A DNA stretch of 43,516 nt from CAYLNK01 sp964384675 (GCA_964384675.1 CAYLNK010000013.1:1-43516), one strand, 5' to 3'. Positions 32,280-40,604 are shown, numbered from the stretch's first letter. The notes: a model not told the origin generated them from the letters alone. A program made the numbers and translations.

Positions 32280-32789
32280 GTGGCGATCCTCCGCGTAGCC
32301 AAGCTCGGCTCTCCGGTACTCCGGGCCCGGGCCTCCGAGATCGAGACCATCGACCTGAAGAAGGGCCGCCTGCGCGGCTTCTTCGAGGACCTGATGGAGA
32401 CGATGGTCGAGTACAACGGGACCGGCCTCGCCGCCCCCCAGGTCAACACGTCGCTCCGGGTGGTCCTTTACGAGGTGCAGCCGGAGAGCCGGGGCAAGAT
32501 CGAGATCCCGCCCACGATCCTCGTGAACCCGACCTTCGAGGTCCTCGACCCGACCGAGGTCGAGGATTTCGAGGCCTGCCTGTCGGTCCCGTTCCTGGCC
32601 GCGAAGGTGCCCCGTCCGAGGCAGATCCGCGTTCGCGCGCTCGATATCTCGGGAAAGCCCCTGAACTTCGTCGCGGAGGACTTCCACGCCCGGGTGGTGC
32701 TGCACGAGAGCGATCACCTGGACGGGGTCGTCTATCTCGACCGCGTGAAGGACAGGACCTCGCTCAAGTACACCGTGGACCTCGGCTAG
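32280..32789 (+). CDS. def: peptide deformylase
   Basis: A 169-residue metalloenzyme that removes the formyl group from nascent N-terminal methionine. All three family motifs are present: GTGLAAPQ (motif 1), EACLSVP (motif 2, with Ala where Gly is usual; its Cys is a metal ligand), and LHESDHLDG (motif 3, HExDH). The C-terminus ends soon after motif 3, as in compact forms. GTG 32280 has GAGGTG a few bases upstream. The next gene follows after eight bases. Confidence 0.95.
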   Translation: MAILRVAKLGSPVLRARASEIETIDLKKGRLRGFFEDLMETMVEYNGTGLAAPQVNTSLRVVLYEVQPESRGKIEIPPTILVNPTFEVLDPTEVEDFEACLSVPFLAAKVPRPRQIRVRALDISGKPLNFVAEDFHARVVLHESDHLDGVVYLDRVKDRTSLKYTVDLG

Positions 32790-32797
32790 GTCGGCCG

Positions 32798-33019
32798 ATG
32801 GAGGCCTCCGCCGAGAAGCGCGCGCTGGCCCTCCTGAAGTACAGGCCGGTCTGCATCTGCAACACCATCCGGTACCCGAAGGTGAAGGCGGCGATCGACG
32901 CCGGTGCGACCACCCTCGAAGAGGTCGCCCGCGCCACCGGCTGCACGACGGGGGAGTGCCAGGGCGAGCGGTGCCGCCCGGTCATCGTCGAGATGCTGGC
33001 CGCGGAGCGGCGCGGATAG
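32798..33019 (+). CDS. BFD-like [2Fe-2S]-binding protein
   Basis: A 73-residue protein with the BFD-type cysteine pattern. VCICN near the N-terminus (C-x-C) and GCTTGECQGERC downstream are arranged around a helix containing AAIDAGATTLEEVARATG. In known members (Bfd, NirB, CopZ N-domain) this fold carries a [2Fe-2S] cluster for electron transfer or iron release. As a free-standing domain beside def and upstream of nuo genes its partner is unclear. ATG 32798 is preferred; no strong Shine-Dalgarno is seen, so it may be translated by coupling to def. Confidence 0.82.
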   Translation: MEASAEKRALALLKYRPVCICNTIRYPKVKAAIDAGATTLEEVARATGCTTGECQGERCRPVIVEMLAAERRG

Positions 33020-33060
33020 AATCTGGTTGCATGTAACGGCTGAATCGACAGTGCCTGCTC

Positions 33061-33106
33061 GGCTCTCGGCGGCGCTGGCGGCGTTGCGCCGACTGGGCGT
33101 AGAGCC
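33061..33106 (+). other. potential nested stem-loop upstream of nuoB
   Basis: GGCTCT at 33061 pairs with AGAGCC at 33101, enclosing CGGCGC (33070-33075) and GCGCCG (33086-33091). It lies between the BFD-type gene and the nuo promoter region and could attenuate or stabilise the upstream transcript. No T-run follows. The rest of the 228-base gap (33020-33247) holds the Rex-like operator and no gene that I can see. Confidence 0.3.
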
Positions 33107-33188
33107 AACTACAGCCTGCGTCGGCGCGCCTTGCCAACGCCAGCCGATAGCCGTCGCATCCACTGTCGCTACAACCGTTACAAGCAAC

Positions 33189-33194
33189 TAGAAT
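33189..33194 (+). promoter_or_regulatory. possible -10 (TAGAAT) of the nuo operon
   Basis: TAGAAT lies five bases before the Rex-like site. The expected +1 near 33201 falls inside that site, an arrangement suited to repression. No clear -35 box is visible. Confidence 0.4.
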
Positions 33195-33199
33195 CCGTC

Positions 33200-33215
33200 T
33201 GTGAACTTTTTCACA
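33200..33215. promoter_or_regulatory. Rex (redox-sensing repressor) operator-like site
   Basis: TGTGAACTTTTTCACA fits exactly the Rex operator pattern TGTGAAC-N3-TTCACA known from Streptomyces. There Rex releases DNA when NADH rises and controls nuo and cyd genes. Here it sits 33 bases before the nuoB start, in an AT-richer patch of an otherwise GC-rich region. The regulator gene is not in the window. Confidence 0.72.
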
Positions 33216-33247
33216 AGCGTCGGCTCCGACCCGGAGGAACAGCGTCG

Positions 33248-33958
33248 ATGAGTAAAGGTCCCAGCTCCTCGCTTCCCGTCGCGGGAGCGATCCAGCCCCC
33301 GATCGCGCCGGGAGTCCCGTCCACGTCGGGCGCCGACTTCCTGACGACGAAGCTCGACTTCCTGGTGCAGTGGGCGCACTCCAACTCCCTCTGGCCGATG
33401 CCGTTCGGCACCGCCTGCTGCGCCATCGAGTTCATGTCGGTCGTGTCGTCCCACTACGACCTCGCTCGCTTCGGGGCGGAGGTCGTGAGGTTCTCGCCCC
33501 GACAGTCCGACCTGATGATCGTGGCCGGCACCGTGACCGACAAGCTGGCGCCGATCCTGCGAAAGATCTACGACCAGATGGCCGAGCCGAAGTGGGTCAT
33601 CTCGATGGGCGTCTGCGCCTGCACCGGCGGCTTCTACCGCGCGTATCACGTGGTCCAGGGGATCGACGAGATCGTGCCCGTCGACGTCTACGTCGCCGGC
33701 TGCCCGCCCACCCCGGAGAACCTGATGCACGGGATCATCGAGCTGCAGAAGCGGATCCAGTCGGGCGAGCTGGCCCGGCACCGCGACGGAAGCAGGAGCT
33801 TCGTCCCGATCCGCGTCGGGACCGACCCGCAGCTCTCGATCCCCGCCTACTCCGACGCGATCATGGCTCCCCATCGGACCGGGCACGGCGAGTTCACCGT
33901 GATGCCGGAAAGCGCCGAGGCCGAGCCCGTCAAGAAGGACGGGGGAGCCCGCTCGTGA
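33248..33958 (+). CDS. nuoB: NADH-quinone oxidoreductase subunit B
   Basis: A 236-residue complex I subunit that carries cluster N2, the last iron-sulfur centre before quinone. Cluster ligands are the tandem cysteines in FGTACCAIEF, GVCACTGGFYRAY, and AGCPPTPENL. VVQGIDEIVPVDVYVAGCP is typical of the family. The N-terminal 30 residues are Pro/Ser-rich and variable. The ATG has GGAGGA nine bases upstream. The TGA overlaps the GTG of nuoCD, so the two are co-translated. Confidence 0.96.
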   Translation: MSKGPSSSLPVAGAIQPPIAPGVPSTSGADFLTTKLDFLVQWAHSNSLWPMPFGTACCAIEFMSVVSSHYDLARFGAEVVRFSPRQSDLMIVAGTVTDKLAPILRKIYDQMAEPKWVISMGVCACTGGFYRAYHVVQGIDEIVPVDVYVAGCPPTPENLMHGIIELQKRIQSGELARHRDGSRSFVPIRVGTDPQLSIPAYSDAIMAPHRTGHGEFTVMPESAEAEPVKKDGGARS

Positions 33959-35685
33959 GCGCGGACACCGCCATCCTCCCGGCCGAGGCCTCGGTGCTCG
34001 AGCGCCGCCTCCCCGGCAAGTTCTGGGTCGAGCCGCGCCCGTCGAGCGACATCCCGACGATCGGCGTCCAGCCTTCCGCTCTCGTCGAGGTGGCGCGCTT
34101 CCTCAGGGACGATCCGTCGACCGCGTTCGACCTCCTCCTCGACCTCGTCGCCGTCGACCGCTCGAGGCTGACGGGCCCCCTCGCCCCGCGTGACGGCAAG
34201 CGCTTTCAGGCGAGCTACGTCCTCTACTCGACGAAGCGCAACCAGCACCTCCGCCTCCGCGCGAACGTGCCGGAGTCCGAGCCGTCTCTGCCCTCTCTCG
34301 TCTCGGTCTGGCCCGCGGTCAACTGGTTCGAGCGCGAGGCGTGGGACCTGATGGGGATCCGTTTCGACGGGCACCCGAACCTCAAGCGGCTCCTCACCCA
34401 CAACGGCTTCGTAGGCCATGCTCTCCGCAAGGACTACCAGGCGGGGCAGCGCTGGCTCTGCACCGAGGAGGACCTCCTCCAGACCGACCTCGCCGGGCAG
34501 ACCGACGTCCCCGAAGACGTCTTCGAGACCGTCACGTTGAACATGGGCCCGTCGCACCCCGCGATGCACGGCACCCTGCGCACGGTCCTGCGCCTCGACG
34601 GCGAGACGATCGTGGCGGCCGAGTCGGAGTGCGGGTACCTGCACCGCTGCTTCGAGAAGATGTCGGAGAGCCACACCTACTCGCAGGTCATCCCGTACAC
34701 CGACCGGCTCAACTACTGCTCGCCGATGATCAACGGGAACGGCTACGCGCGGGCGGTGGAGCTGATGCTCGGCGTGGAGATCCCGCCGCGGGCCAAGGCG
34801 GTGCGGACGGTGCTGTCCGAGTTCAGCCGCATCATGGATCACCTGGTCTGCATCGGCGCCAACCTGGTGGACCTGGGCGGCCTGACGAACTTCTGGTACG
34901 CGTTCCAGGGACGGGAGCAGATCTACTCGCTCCTGGAGGCGTGCTGCGGGGCGCGGCTCACCTCGTCGTACGCCCGGATCGGTGGCCTCTCCAACGACGT
35001 TCCGGTGAACTTCGTGGAGTGGTGCCGCACGCTCGTGAAGTCGGTCGGCAAGCAGATCGACGACGTGCACGTGCTCGTCACCAACAACCGGATCATCCAC
35101 AAGAGGCTCCGGGGAACGGGCCTCGTCACCAGGGCGCAGGCGCTGGCGTGGGGCTTCACGGGCCCGAGCCTCCGCGCGTCCGGCGTGCCGTACGACGTCC
35201 GGAAGGACAAGCCGTACGAGTGGTACGGCGAGGTCGACTTCGACGTGCCGATCATGACCGACGGCGACAACTACGCCCGCTACCTCGTCCGGATGGAGGA
35301 GATGCGGCAGTCGCTCCGGATCATCGAGCAGGTGATCGCGAAGCTCCCGGGCGGCCCGATCGTCTCGGACGACTACCGCGTCGTCCTGCCCCCCAAGGAG
35401 ATGGTCTACAACGAGATGGAAGCCCTGATCTACCACTTCAAGGTGGTGTTCGAGGGGATCAAGGTGCCGGCGGGCGAGATCTACTCGTCCACCGAGGGGG
35501 GGAACGGGGAGCTGGGCTTCTCGATCGTCTCCGACGGCAGCGGCTCGCCGTATCGCGTCAAGGTGCGGCCGCCGTGCTTCCCTCTCTTCGCCGCGTTCGA
35601 GAAGATCATCATCGGCGGGATGATGTCCGACGCGGTCGCCACGATCGGCCTCCTGAACATCATCGCGGGCGAGCTGGATCGATGA
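33955..35685 (+). CDS. nuoCD: NADH-quinone oxidoreductase subunits C and D, fused
   Basis: A 576-residue fusion of the 30-kDa (NuoC, about 1-175) and 49-kDa (NuoD, about 185-576) subunits. The C part ends with WFEREAWDLMGIRFDGHPNLKR and LRKDYQ. The D part begins MGPSHPAMHGTLR and continues with ESECGYLHRCFEKMSE, a GLTNFWYAFQGREQIY stretch, and RVKVRPPCFPLF. NuoD forms the quinone pocket with NuoB. Fusion is also known in E. coli and some other lineages. GTG 33955 overlaps the nuoB stop. The nuoI gene follows after 138 bases that contain a strong inverted repeat. Confidence 0.95.
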   Translation: MSADTAILPAEASVLERRLPGKFWVEPRPSSDIPTIGVQPSALVEVARFLRDDPSTAFDLLLDLVAVDRSRLTGPLAPRDGKRFQASYVLYSTKRNQHLRLRANVPESEPSLPSLVSVWPAVNWFEREAWDLMGIRFDGHPNLKRLLTHNGFVGHALRKDYQAGQRWLCTEEDLLQTDLAGQTDVPEDVFETVTLNMGPSHPAMHGTLRTVLRLDGETIVAAESECGYLHRCFEKMSESHTYSQVIPYTDRLNYCSPMINGNGYARAVELMLGVEIPPRAKAVRTVLSEFSRIMDHLVCIGANLVDLGGLTNFWYAFQGREQIYSLLEACCGARLTSSYARIGGLSNDVPVNFVEWCRTLVKSVGKQIDDVHVLVTNNRIIHKRLRGTGLVTRAQALAWGFTGPSLRASGVPYDVRKDKPYEWYGEVDFDVPIMTDGDNYARYLVRMEEMRQSLRIIEQVIAKLPGGPIVSDDYRVVLPPKEMVYNEMEALIYHFKVVFEGIKVPAGEIYSSTEGGNGELGFSIVSDGSGSPYRVKVRPPCFPLFAAFEKIIIGGMMSDAVATIGLLNIIAGELDR

Positions 35686-35740
35686 GGGGGAACCCAGACG
35701 CCGGCTACTGCGGGGCCCGTTTGGCCCCCGCCAGAGACCT

Positions 35741-35762
35741 TGGCTCGAGCAGGCTCGAGCCA
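35741..35762. repeat. perfect inverted repeat between nuoCD and nuoI
   Basis: Ten-base arms (TGGCTCGAGC and its complement) are separated by AG. Each arm contains the self-complementary CTCGAG. It lies in the 138-base nuoCD-nuoI gap, 61 bases before the nuoI start. It could be an operator, an mRNA processing or stability hairpin, or an attenuator. The rest of the gap is non-coding. Confidence 0.6.
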
Positions 35763-35823
35763 GCGGTTACCCCCTTACCCCCTCCGGGCGAATCGCAACT
35801 CTATTCGGGGCAGAGGTAAATAC

Positions 35824-36501
35824 ATGGCTGCACGCGTCGTCACGCTCTCCGTCGAGGAGCCCTCGCTCGCCGGTCGCCTCTACTTCCCGGCCATCCTCAA
35901 GGGGATGGCGAAGACCCTGGGCCACTTCGCGAGGAACCTGACCCACATCAAGGACCTGCCCACGATCCTCTATCCGGAGCAGCGCCGGAAGTACTCGGAG
36001 CGGTTCCGCGGGCGCCACATCCTGAAGGCGCGCGAGGACGGCACGCTGAAGTGCGTCGCCTGCTACATGTGCCAGACGGCCTGCCCGGCCGACTGCATCA
36101 AGATCGAGGCGGGCGAGCATCCGAACCTCGCGTACGAGAAGTACCCGGTCAAGTTCGAGATCGACATGCTCCGCTGCGTGATGTGCGGCTACTGCGTCGA
36201 CGCGTGCCCGAAGGACGCGATATGGATGACCAAGGACTACGAGCTCGCGTTCTTCGACCGGAAGAGCGCGATCTACGGGATCCCGCAGCTGACCGAGAAA
36301 CCGTCCGACACCGGAGCGGACGGGCCGGGCTACGGCTACCGCCCCTACTACGGGGAGAGCCTGATGAAGAAGGCCGGGGAGTTCCAGCCGTCCGGCGTCC
36401 CGCTCCTCCCGGCCCTGGCGTCGCGGAGCGAGGCGATCAACCGGATGCCGCCTCCCCCCCCGCCCAAGCCGGCGGCTGCCGCTCCGGCGGCGGCGAAGTA
36501 G
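35824..36501 (+). CDS. nuoI: NADH-quinone oxidoreductase subunit I
   Basis: A 225-residue complex I ferredoxin-like subunit carrying clusters N6a and N6b. The two [4Fe-4S] motifs are CVACYMCQTACPADC and CVMCGYCVDACPKDA. The amphipathic N-terminal part (ILKGMAKTLGHFARNL) docks at the membrane arm. It passes electrons towards NuoB. The Pro/Ala-rich C-terminal tail is longer than usual. AGAGGT lies about eight bases before the ATG. It is convergent with the next gene, with three bases between their ends. No nuoA, E-H or J-N is in the window. Confidence 0.96.
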   Translation: MAARVVTLSVEEPSLAGRLYFPAILKGMAKTLGHFARNLTHIKDLPTILYPEQRRKYSERFRGRHILKAREDGTLKCVACYMCQTACPADCIKIEAGEHPNLAYEKYPVKFEIDMLRCVMCGYCVDACPKDAIWMTKDYELAFFDRKSAIYGIPQLTEKPSDTGADGPGYGYRPYYGESLMKKAGEFQPSGVPLLPALASRSEAINRMPPPPPPKPAAAAPAAAK

Positions 36502-36504
36502 GAC

Positions 36505-38400
36505 TCAGCGCCCCGCGCCGGGGAGGGCCAGCGTCCGCCCGGCCCGGGGCTCGGCCAGCATGCCGCGGAGGCCGGAGGGCCATTCGGCCAGGGGGCGCTC
36601 CAGGGCCTTCCGGATGGGCTCGCGCGGCGCCCTCTCGGCCACGCGCGCGAGGATGGACCGCGCCGTCGGCTCGTCGCCGCGGTCGCGCGCCGAAAGGGCG
36701 CTCACGATCCCCATCGCGAGCGTGTCGCGCTGGGCCGCCGGCAGCCCGTTCCGGAAGGCCTCGAGCCCGTCCATGTCTCCCGCGGCACGGAGCGCCTCGG
36801 CCCTCAGCGCCGCCGAGAAGCCCGTCGCGTCGAGCGCGTGGAGCTCGGCCGTGATCGAGAGCGCGCGGGCGTGGAGGCCCAGGTCGAGCGCGCGGTATGC
36901 CTGCGCGACCATGGCCTGATACCAGGCGGCGCGCCCCTCGCGCCGGCCGGCGGCGGTCCACGTCGAGCCGAGGTGAGGCCAGCGGAACGGCTCGCGAAGG
37001 AAACCCGGCACGCGGCCCAGTGCCGCTACCGCCCCCGGGCGAGCTTCAGCCCAGGGCGGCGTGGCGAGCCTCCGGTCGATCTCGGTCCGGCTCGTCGCCA
37101 GGCGTGCGCGGAGGAAGAACGCGTGGAGGCGGATCGGGGAAATGACGTCGTCGCGCGCGGCGACGAGGTTCCGGTCGATCCGGAGCCCCTCACGGTCGGA
37201 CGCCACGTAGTAGGCCGGGAGCCGCCGCGCCTCCTCGGCGCTCAGCCGGACGGGGGCCGTCGCCGCGAGATAGGCGTTCGTCGCGGACTCGGGCTGCAGC
37301 GCCCCCAAGACGTTCACCGCGACGCCCGCCGAGAGGAGGAGCGCGCCCGCCAGCGCCGTCGCCCGGCTCGTCACGGCGGTCGCGGCCACGGCGGCGAGGA
37401 GAGGGATCGCCGGGACCAGGAGCCGGGGACCCCAGCCCACGGTGCCGTCCCACGCCCACCACGCGCAGGTCAGAGCGAGGAGCCCGGACGTGAAGATCGC
37501 GATCCCGGGGCCGGCTGCCGGGATCGGGCCACGCCGTCTCCAGCGGAGGATCGCGAGCACGGACAGGGCGACGAGAGGGAAGTAGACGAGGAGCCCCTTG
37601 CTCGGCCCGACCAGCAGCCGCCACAGCCCTTCGAGAGGAGGGAACGAGAACGCGTGACCGCCGTACGACGCGAAGGGACGTCCGAAGCGGGCGAGGTCGA
37701 ACGCGAGCCAGGCCGCGAGAGGAGGCAGGGCACCGGCCAGCGTCGCGACGGCGTGCGAAAGGCGCCGGGACCGGGAACCTCCCAGAAGGGGAGGGAGCAC
37801 GAGCAGCGGCGCCAGCAGCAGGTTCGGGGGTTTCACGAAAACCGCGAGCCCGAGGCAGAAGCCCGACGCGGCGTCGCGTCGGCGCGAGGCCCCGCCGGCG
37901 GCGAGCAGGGCGCCGGCCGCCAGAAGGACCGCCTGAAGCGGCTCGGAGTAAGCAGCCGCGGGATAGGCCCAGAGCGGTGATCCGAAGGCGGTGCCGAGCA
38001 CGGCGATCGCCTCGCCCCACGCCGGGGCGCCGAGCTTCCGTGCGAGCAGCGCCGCGAGGACCGCGGCGAGCGTCACGAGCAGGACCTGCAGGAAGGCATA
38101 GAGCGACTGCGAGGAGCCGACTCCGAGGCGGCGCTCCAGGAGAGGCGCCGCGAGCGACGGAAGCGTCTCCAGGATGGGGAGGCCCATACCGAACGGGGCT
38201 ACGGCGTCTCCGGCCAGTCGATCGATCGCCAGCACGCCGCCCCGCGGCAGGCCGACCTCGCCGAATTCCGCGATCGCGACCGACGTCTCCAGCATCTGCT
38301 GGTCGTCCGTGGAGGTACCCACGAGCCGTTCCTCGGTCGTGGCGGCGAGCCCGAGGAAGACGAGGAGCGCTAGGAGCAGGAGCCTGCGGCGGGCCGTCAC
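36505..38400 (-). CDS. PMT/ArnT-like polytopic membrane protein with a helical C-terminal domain
   Basis: This 631-residue protein has about ten membrane segments in its first 370 residues, followed by a soluble Ala/Arg-rich helical C-terminus that looks TPR-like (about 440-610). The N-terminal part resembles C-type glycosyltransferases of the ArnT/PMT group: an acidic residue after the first helix (GTSTDDQQM), AAAYSEPLQAVLLAAGALL, and VFVKPPNLLLAP. Such enzymes use polyprenyl-linked sugars at the periplasmic face. I cannot name the substrate, and the family call is moderate. The gene may be co-transcribed with the small exported protein gene upstream (38414); GTG 38400 is the start. Confidence 0.7.
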   Translation of the reverse strand: MTARRRLLLLALLVFLGLAATTEERLVGTSTDDQQMLETSVAIAEFGEVGLPRGGVLAIDRLAGDAVAPFGMGLPILETLPSLAAPLLERRLGVGSSQSLYAFLQVLLVTLAAVLAALLARKLGAPAWGEAIAVLGTAFGSPLWAYPAAAYSEPLQAVLLAAGALLAAGGASRRRDAASGFCLGLAVFVKPPNLLLAPLLVLPPLLGGSRSRRLSHAVATLAGALPPLAAWLAFDLARFGRPFASYGGHAFSFPPLEGLWRLLVGPSKGLLVYFPLVALSVLAILRWRRRGPIPAAGPGIAIFTSGLLALTCAWWAWDGTVGWGPRLLVPAIPLLAAVAATAVTSRATALAGALLLSAGVAVNVLGALQPESATNAYLAATAPVRLSAEEARRLPAYYVASDREGLRIDRNLVAARDDVISPIRLHAFFLRARLATSRTEIDRRLATPPWAEARPGAVAALGRVPGFLREPFRWPHLGSTWTAAGRREGRAAWYQAMVAQAYRALDLGLHARALSITAELHALDATGFSAALRAEALRAAGDMDGLEAFRNGLPAAQRDTLAMGIVSALSARDRGDEPTARSILARVAERAPREPIRKALERPLAEWPSGLRGMLAEPRAGRTLALPGAGR

Positions 38401-38413
38401 GCGTGGAGCCCGG

Positions 38414-38893
38414 CTACCAGACGAGTCGAGCGCCGAGCCGCAGCTGGTAGGGGCGCCCTTGCGAGTCGAGCCACCGGTAGTCGCCCTGCGCCCGGCCCCG
38501 GGGGTCGTTGGGGTCGATGCGCAGGTCGGGTCCCAGTGCCCGCAGGACGACGTCGTTCACCTCGAACGAGGCCTTGAGATGCAGCTGTCCCTGCGGCGTG
38601 GGGCCACCGAGGCTGAAGCGCGCGTCCGGATCGCCCGGCTCGTGAAAGAGCCGGCCCGGGTCGAGCCGCGAAGCCAGGAGCGCGGGCCGCGTGTCGAGCA
38701 GCTCGCGGAAGAGGTGGAACCGCTCGAGAAGGCGGGTGGCTCGCGAGAGCTTCGAGACCTTCGGTGTGGGGCGGGCCGCGGGAACAGGAACCGGAGCCGG
38801 CACCGGCGACGGAGCGGGGCCGAGGCTCTCCTCGGCCGCTGCCGGCGCCGCCAGCAGGAGCGAGACCGCCCAGACCGCCCGATGCCCCCCCAC
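38414..38893 (-). CDS. small exported protein of unknown function
   Basis: A 159-residue protein with a signal peptide (HRAVWAVSLLLAAPAAAEE), a Pro/Ala/Val-rich spacer (repeats of PAPVPVP), and a C-terminal domain of about 110 residues ending in YQLRLGARLVW. The amphipathic terminal strand with an aromatic last residue is compatible with outer-membrane insertion, but there are too few strands for a full barrel. No family is recognised. GTG 38893 is chosen for the signal peptide. It lies 13 bases upstream of the PMT-like gene on the same strand. Confidence 0.65.
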   Translation of the reverse strand: MGGHRAVWAVSLLLAAPAAAEESLGPAPSPVPAPVPVPAARPTPKVSKLSRATRLLERFHLFRELLDTRPALLASRLDPGRLFHEPGDPDARFSLGGPTPQGQLHLKASFEVNDVVLRALGPDLRIDPNDPRGRAQGDYRWLDSQGRPYQLRLGARLVW

Positions 38894-39017
38894 GCTCCCA
38901 TTATCCGCCCACCGGGGAGCCTCGTCGCCGGTGACGTGATCCCGGGCGCTCCCGAGACACTTCCCCGAGGTGGTGTCTCTTCCCGTTCTGCCGGCCAGGT
39001 CGAAGGACGGCCCCTCC

Positions 39018-40604
39018 ATGGTCTGCCGGATGATCTTCGACGAGCTCTGCGTCCTCGCGAACGGTGACCTCGTCTGCTCCTGCGGCGATCCGGCGGGCCT
39101 CCGCGTGTATGGCAACGTCCGGACGGACCGCATCGCCGACGTCTTCGACGGCCCCCGCTATCGGGAGATGCGCGAGTGGCAGCTGGCGGCTCCGCCCGGG
39201 TCGTTCTGCCCGGTGATCGGGACGCGCTGCGGCGGGCGCGTCTCTCGCGCGTCGCGCGCCGACCGGCCCGAAGGAAGGCGCGTCCGCGTCCTCCAGCTGG
39301 AGCCGATCTCGGCCTGCAACGTCTCGTGCCCCGGATGTCCGGCCACGAAGCTGAAGGCGCGCGACCCGGCGTACGCCTCCGACCGTCTGAACCGCCTCCC
39401 CCTCCCGGTGATGCTCGACGTCGTCGACCAGTTGCCTCATCTGGAGAAGGTCCTCTTCTACAACTTCGGGGAGCCGTTCCTGCACCGGGACGCGGTTCCG
39501 TTCCTACGGGAAGTGAGGCGGCGTCGACCCGGCGTCGTCCTCCACACGAGCACGAACGGGCTCGCGCTGACACCCGAGGTGATCGACGCGCTCGCCGCCG
39601 AGGCGCTGGTGGACCGGATCGTCTTCTCGATCGACGGAGCGCGCGAGCGAAGCTACCGGCGCTACCGCGTGGGCGGTTCGCTGGCCGCGGCTCTCGAGGC
39701 TCTGGAGCGCCTGCTGGTCGCGCTCGAACGCCACGGCACGCGGGGACGGGTGGAGCCGGTCTGGCAGTACATCCTCTTCCGCTGGAACGACTCGACCCGC
39801 GAGCTGATGGAGGCTCGGGAGAGAGCTGCGGCGCTGGGCGTTCCCCTCAAATGGGTCGTGACGCACACGCCGGGCGCGTCCCGTACCTACCGGGACGGCA
39901 CTCCCGCGCTTCGCCGCCTTTTCGAGGGGGGTGACACGTTCGAGGCGCTCACCTGCGATGCGAGGATGGCCCATCTCTGGAAGCACGGGGGCGCCGTGGA
40001 GGGACGGTACCTCGCCCATCTCGAGCTCGATCGCCAGACGCTTCGCGCGCCGGCCGGGGGGCGGGCGCCTGCCCTCCTTCGTGTCACGAACCTCGGAAGC
40101 TCGTCCTGGCCGGAGGCGGCCGCGGCCGTCACCGTCGGGACGCGTCTCCGGAGCCTGGCTGGGCAGGCCTGCCGCGAAGGGAGACGGATCCCGGTGCCGG
40201 CGAGCGCGCGAGCGCCGGGAGGGACAGGCTCCGTACTCCTCGATGTAGCCGCGCCGCCGACGCCGGGCTCGTACGAGGTCACCGTCGACCTGGTGGAAGA
40301 AGGCGTCTGCTGGTTCTCGGAGCGTGGCTCGGCGCCCGCCTCGATCCCGCTGGAAGTGAGCGACGCGGAAGGCCCGCCCGCCTGGGGAGCTCTCGTCGAC
40401 GCCGCCTACCGCGCCATCCGAGGGCTGGAGGCGGATCGGGAGGGCCGGGCGTACTGGAGCCGCGAGGTGGCGGACGGGCTTCCGCTCGACGTGCTGCTCG
40501 GAGCCCTCGCCGGCGGGGAGCCGCCCGACGCCGCGCGCCGCGACGTGATCTCGGCGATGGAAGCGCGCCTCTCGTGGCGTGTCAGCGAGGAAGGCGAGCA
40601 CTAA
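39018..40604 (+). CDS. multidomain radical SAM protein (SPASM-like N-terminus, Ig-like and DUF4214-like C-terminus)
   Basis: A 528-residue protein with an unusual domain order. Residues 1-75 look like a SPASM half-domain (cysteines at 3, 11, 20, 22, 64, 71; LANGDLVCSC, YGNVRTDRIADVFDG). The radical SAM core then begins with ISACNVSCPGC (C100, C104, C107) and runs to about 330, with FYNFGEPFLH as the SAM motif and RIVFSIDGA. An Ig-like segment (about 340-450, LLRVTNLGSSSWPEAA) and a C-terminal DUF4214-like helical domain (YRAIRGLEADREGRAYW) follow. The last two modules are common in polysaccharide-related proteins. Substrate unknown. ATG 39018 is preferred; GTG 38970 would add 16 residues. Confidence 0.8.
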   Translation: MVCRMIFDELCVLANGDLVCSCGDPAGLRVYGNVRTDRIADVFDGPRYREMREWQLAAPPGSFCPVIGTRCGGRVSRASRADRPEGRRVRVLQLEPISACNVSCPGCPATKLKARDPAYASDRLNRLPLPVMLDVVDQLPHLEKVLFYNFGEPFLHRDAVPFLREVRRRRPGVVLHTSTNGLALTPEVIDALAAEALVDRIVFSIDGARERSYRRYRVGGSLAAALEALERLLVALERHGTRGRVEPVWQYILFRWNDSTRELMEARERAAALGVPLKWVVTHTPGASRTYRDGTPALRRLFEGGDTFEALTCDARMAHLWKHGGAVEGRYLAHLELDRQTLRAPAGGRAPALLRVTNLGSSSWPEAAAAVTVGTRLRSLAGQACREGRRIPVPASARAPGGTGSVLLDVAAPPTPGSYEVTVDLVEEGVCWFSERGSAPASIPLEVSDAEGPPAWGALVDAAYRAIRGLEADREGRAYWSREVADGLPLDVLLGALAGGEPPDAARRDVISAMEARLSWRVSEEGEH

